Source: an uncultured Collinsella sp.
Lineage (GTDB): Bacteria > Actinomycetota > Coriobacteriia > Coriobacteriales > Coriobacteriaceae
Reading direction: 5' to 3'
Length of the DNA: 7,245 nt
Assembly: GCA_900553705.1 (NCBI GenBank)
Contig: USEK01000074.1
Span: 1 to 7,245, forward strand
Shown: piece by piece, positions 5,034-7,245 of the stretch
Position numbering within the stretch: the first letter of the stretch is position 1
How the letters are laid out: every line of letters starts with the position of its first letter
Notes under the pieces: model-generated
The model's input: only the letters and a program-made list of their open reading frames with translations
What the model was told of the DNA's origin: nothing
Databases searched by the model: none
Translations under genes and position numbers: made by a program

Positions 5034-6866
5034 ATGGCTCGACTGCATGTAATGGAACGCAGCCACGCTCAGGCCGTCATGGACGAGCTGCACGATGCGC
5101 TCGGACGTCGTCTGGCGGTGAGCTCGCTCGCCCCGTGTCCCGTGGAGTTTGCGGCAGCGCTCGTCAACCTGTGCTCCACCCAGAGCTGCGGCAAGTGCAC
5201 GCCCTGTCGCGTGGGCCTGAGCGCGCTGAGCGACCTGCTTGCCGATGTGCTCGAAGGGCGCGCCGATGAGTCCACGCTCAACCTGATCGAGCGCACCGCC
5301 CGTACCATCTATCTTTCGAGCGACTGCGCCATCGGTTACGAGGCCGGCGCCATGGCGCTCACGGCTATCCGCGGTTTCCGCGACGATTTTGAGCACCACA
5401 TTCGCGAGCACTCCTGCGGCTTTGACCGCGAGGCCCGCGTCCCGTGCGTCTCGGGCTGCCCGGCGCACGTCGACATTCCCGGGTACATTTCGCTCGTCGA
5501 GGCCGGCCGCTATGCCGATGCCGTCAAGGTCATCCGCAAGAACAACCCACTGCCGCTCGTTTGCGGCCTGGTGTGCGAGCATCCCTGCGAGATGCACTGC
5601 CGTCGTGGCATGGTCGACGATCCCATGAACATCCTCGCCCTCAAGCGTTTTGCCGTTGAGCACAGCGACCTCAACGATTACAAGCCTAGAGTGGCCGACA
5701 ACACCGGCAAGCGCATCGCCGTGGTTGGCGGCGGTCCGGCCGGCCTTTCCTGCGCCTACTACCTGGCCGTGATGGGCCATAAGGTGACCATCTTTGAACA
5801 GCGCCACCACCTGGGCGGCATGCTGCGCTATGGCATCCCCAGTTACCGTCTGCCGCGCGAGCGCCTGCAGGCCGAGATCGACTGGATCTTGAGCGCCGGC
5901 ATCGACGTGGAACTCGACCACTCCGTCAATGGCGAGGAACTTGCCCGCCTGCGCGACGAGTTCGATGCCGTCTACCTGGCCATTGGTGCCCACAGCGATA
6001 AGAAACTCGGCCTTCCGGGCGAAGAGGCGCTCGGCGTGGAGTCGGCCGTCAAGATGCTGCGCGCCATCGGCGACGACGAGCTGCCCGACCTGAGCGGCCA
6101 GCGCGTGTGCGTCATCGGCGGCGGCAATGTGGCCATGGACGTGGCGCGCTCCGCCGTGCGCTGCGGTGCCGAAAAGGTGAGCATCGTCTACCGCCGTCGC
6201 ATCTGCGATATGACGGCCCAGGATGCCGAGATTGCCGGCGCCCAGGCCGAGGGCTGCGAGGTTCTGGAGCTCACGGCCCCGCTCGCTATCGAGACGGGTG
6301 AGGAAGGCCGCGTGACTGGCCTGCGCGTGCAGCCGCAGATTATCGGCGAGCCCCGTCGTGGGCGTCCGGCCCCGCGTGCCGCCGCCACACCCGAGCGCGT
6401 CATTCCCTGCGAGCGCGTGTTTGTGGCCATCGGCCAGGACATCGACTCCAAGCCGTTTGAGGACATGGGCATCGCCTGCAGGTGGGGCTGCGTGGTCACC
6501 GATTCGGATGGCGCCGTGCCCAACTTCGATGGCCTCTTTAGCGGCGGCGACTGCCAGACCGGTCCCGCCACCGTCATCCGGGCCATCAACGCCGGCCGCG
6601 TTGCTTCGGCAAATATCGATCGCTATCTGGGCTTTGACCACAAGATCAAGCTTGACGTTGAGCTACCGACCGTACAGTTTAAGGGCAAGCACGAGTGCGG
6701 CCGCTGCGAGCTGGGCGAGCGCGAGGCCGGCGAGCGCATCCACGATTGGAATCTGGTCGAGCAGGGTCTCACCGAGCAGGAGGCACGCCAGGAGGCGAGC
6801 CGCTGCCTGCGTTGCGATCACTTTGGCTTTGGCGCGTTCCGCGGAGGGAGGAACCTGGAATGGTAG
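5034..6866 (+). CDS. NuoF C-terminal 4Fe-4S module fused to GltD/NfnB-like FAD-NAD(P)H oxidoreductase, 610 aa
   Basis: Predicted cytoplasmic iron-sulfur flavoprotein moving electrons between NAD(P)H and a partner. Residues about 20-115 match the NuoF C-terminal cluster region, with C52-x2-C55-x2-C58 and C98 (SCGKCTPCRVG...DCAIG). The NuoF FMN/NADH-binding part is absent. Residues about 125-215 match the two-cluster domain of GltD/dihydropyrimidine dehydrogenase: C138, C142, then C177, C181, C185 and C189. An FAD Rossmann motif VGGGPAG (231-237), GMLRYGIPSYRLP (262-274), an NAD(P) motif IGGGNVAMD (361-369) with a following VYRRR (385-389), and the FAD-closing GGDCQTGPATVIRAINAG (504-521) complete a GltD-type enzyme. 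The YRR segment is compatible with NADPH. The tail adds C555-x2-C558 and C591-x2-C594. ATG 5034 is chosen for GAGAGGGG (5021-5028); GTG 5019 would add five residues. The layout resembles Geobacter SfrB. The 7-base overlap with the next gene implies a complex. Confidence 0.85.
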   Translation: MARLHVMERSHAQAVMDELHDALGRRLAVSSLAPCPVEFAAALVNLCSTQSCGKCTPCRVGLSALSDLLADVLEGRADESTLNLIERTARTIYLSSDCAIGYEAGAMALTAIRGFRDDFEHHIREHSCGFDREARVPCVSGCPAHVDIPGYISLVEAGRYADAVKVIRKNNPLPLVCGLVCEHPCEMHCRRGMVDDPMNILALKRFAVEHSDLNDYKPRVADNTGKRIAVVGGGPAGLSCAYYLAVMGHKVTIFEQRHHLGGMLRYGIPSYRLPRERLQAEIDWILSAGIDVELDHSVNGEELARLRDEFDAVYLAIGAHSDKKLGLPGEEALGVESAVKMLRAIGDDELPDLSGQRVCVIGGGNVAMDVARSAVRCGAEKVSIVYRRRICDMTAQDAEIAGAQAEGCEVLELTAPLAIETGEEGRVTGLRVQPQIIGEPRRGRPAPRAAATPERVIPCERVFVAIGQDIDSKPFEDMGIACRWGCVVTDSDGAVPNFDGLFSGGDCQTGPATVIRAINAGRVASANIDRYLGFDHKIKLDVELPTVQFKGKHECGRCELGEREAGERIHDWNLVEQGLTEQEARQEASRCLRCDHFGFGAFRGGRNLEW

Positions 6867-7198
6867 AGCCCAACAAAACCACTGTCAGCGACGACACCGA
6901 AAACGGAGCGCACAACATGGTCAAGCTCACTATCGATAATTGCGAGGTCGTGGTGCCCGAGCACACCACGATCCTGGACGCGGCCAAGTCCGTCGGCATC
7001 CAGATTCCCACCCTGTGCTACCTGCGCGATCTAAACGAGATCGGCGGCTGCCGCGTGTGCGTGGTCGAGGTCGAGGGCTGCGACCAGCTGGTCGCCGCCT
7101 GCAATAACTACGTGCTCGACGGCATGGTGGTGCACACCAACAGCCCCAAGGCCCGCGAGGCCCGTCGCACCAACGTGCAGTTGCTGCTGTCCCAACAC
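6860..7198 (+). CDS. [2Fe-2S] electron-transfer subunit, [FeFe]-hydrogenase/NuoG-like N-terminus, 3' truncated
   Basis: Only 113 codons remain; the gene runs into adapter sequence at 7199. An N-terminal ferredoxin fold carries C53-x10-C64-x2-C67-x13-C81 (in TLCYLRDLNEIGGCRVC and AACNN), the plant-type [2Fe-2S] pattern that opens [FeFe]-hydrogenases, NuoG and NAD-linked formate dehydrogenases. His113, the last real codon, lies 32 residues after C81. That is the spacing to the first ligand of the His-Cys3 [4Fe-4S] cluster in Clostridium CpI hydrogenase (C62 to H94). The start at 6860 has the excellent site GGAGGGAGG (6843-6851) and overlaps the upstream gene by seven bases. ATG 6917, with GGAG at 6905-6908, would number these residues C34, C45, C48, C62 and H94, like the family, so it may be the true start. 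The catalytic part is missing, so hydrogenase, formate dehydrogenase and NuoG-like electron-input subunit cannot be told apart. Confidence 0.8.
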
Positions 7199-7245
7199 CT
7201 GTCTCTTATACACATCTGACGCTGCCGACGACTAGTCGAGTGTAG
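7199..7245. other. Illumina Nextera adapter read-through (not genomic)
   Basis: CTGTCTCTTATACACATCT (7199-7217) is the 19-base Tn5 mosaic end used in Nextera libraries. GACGCTGCCGACGA (7218-7231) is the rest of the read-2 adapter. CTAGTCGA (7232-7239) sits where the i5 index belongs; its complement, TCGACTAG, is as I recall the index called S513. GTGTAG (7240-7245) begins the P5 flow-cell sequence. The parts are in exact library order, so this is untrimmed adapter at a contig end. Translated, it adds the false peptide LSLIHI to the last gene, and on the other strand it creates a spurious ORF beginning MYKRQ. Confidence 0.99.

Noticed and set aside
4923..6641. Long antisense open frame opposite the flavoprotein
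   Set aside because: Same cause: the sense frame has all cofactor motifs, while the antisense translation is low-complexity and unlike any family I know.
7031..7213. Minus-strand open frame starting MYKRQ
   Set aside because: Its first residues are encoded by the reverse complement of the Nextera mosaic end; the rest is antisense to the truncated [2Fe-2S] gene.
1..7245. CRISPR array, tRNA/rRNA genes, insertion sequences, prophage or defence genes
   Set aside because: No spaced repeats, transposase, terminal inverted repeats or RNA-gene signatures were seen. The only transposon-like sequence is the Tn5 mosaic end of the library adapter.

Overview
The window looks like chromosomal DNA from a GC-rich anaerobe of the Coriobacteriia type; Collinsella or a close relative is my best guess. 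The basis is strongly G/C-ending codons, purine-rich Shine-Dalgarno sites, a PTS plus GH4 sugar operon, and an Fe-S/flavin oxidoreductase next to a hydrogenase/NuoG-like subunit. This is recognition from family resemblance, not a database match. All genes read on the + strand. The last 47 bases are not biological: they are Illumina Nextera adapter.

Region 1 (1-289) is a gene-free leader. It holds a weak promoter candidate, two phased copies of a repeat that each contain a CCG-N5-CGG dyad, and two overlapping RNA structures arranged like an antiterminator and a terminator. Region 2 (290-4777) is a self-contained sugar operon: a Crr-type PTS IIA protein, a LicT/BglG-type antiterminator with two PRD modules, an alpha-glucoside-type PTS IICB permease, and a GH4 6-phospho-alpha-glucosidase with the CDMP signature. 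The inferred pathway is that IIA passes phosphate to IICB, which imports and phosphorylates an alpha-glucoside such as maltose. The GH4 enzyme then splits the 6-phospho-disaccharide into glucose 6-phosphate and a second sugar. The antiterminator probably senses PTS phosphorylation and opens the leader terminator when substrate is present. A long GC hairpin at 4810-4847 closes the operon.

Region 3 (4848-5033) is the control region of a second operon. It has a palindrome at 4851-4872 overlapping a possible -35 box, which resembles a redox (Rex-like) operator but is unproven, and a leader with several small hairpins. Region 4 (5034-7198) encodes an unusual flavoprotein: the C-terminal 4Fe-4S module of NuoF, without its FMN/NADH domain, fused to a GltD/NfnB-like FAD-NAD(P)H oxidoreductase. 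It overlaps by 7 bases the start of a [2Fe-2S] protein resembling the N-terminus of [FeFe]-hydrogenase or NuoG/formate dehydrogenase subunits. That last gene is cut off at 7198 by the adapter. The pair probably links NAD(P)H to a hydrogenase, formate dehydrogenase or similar module outside the window.
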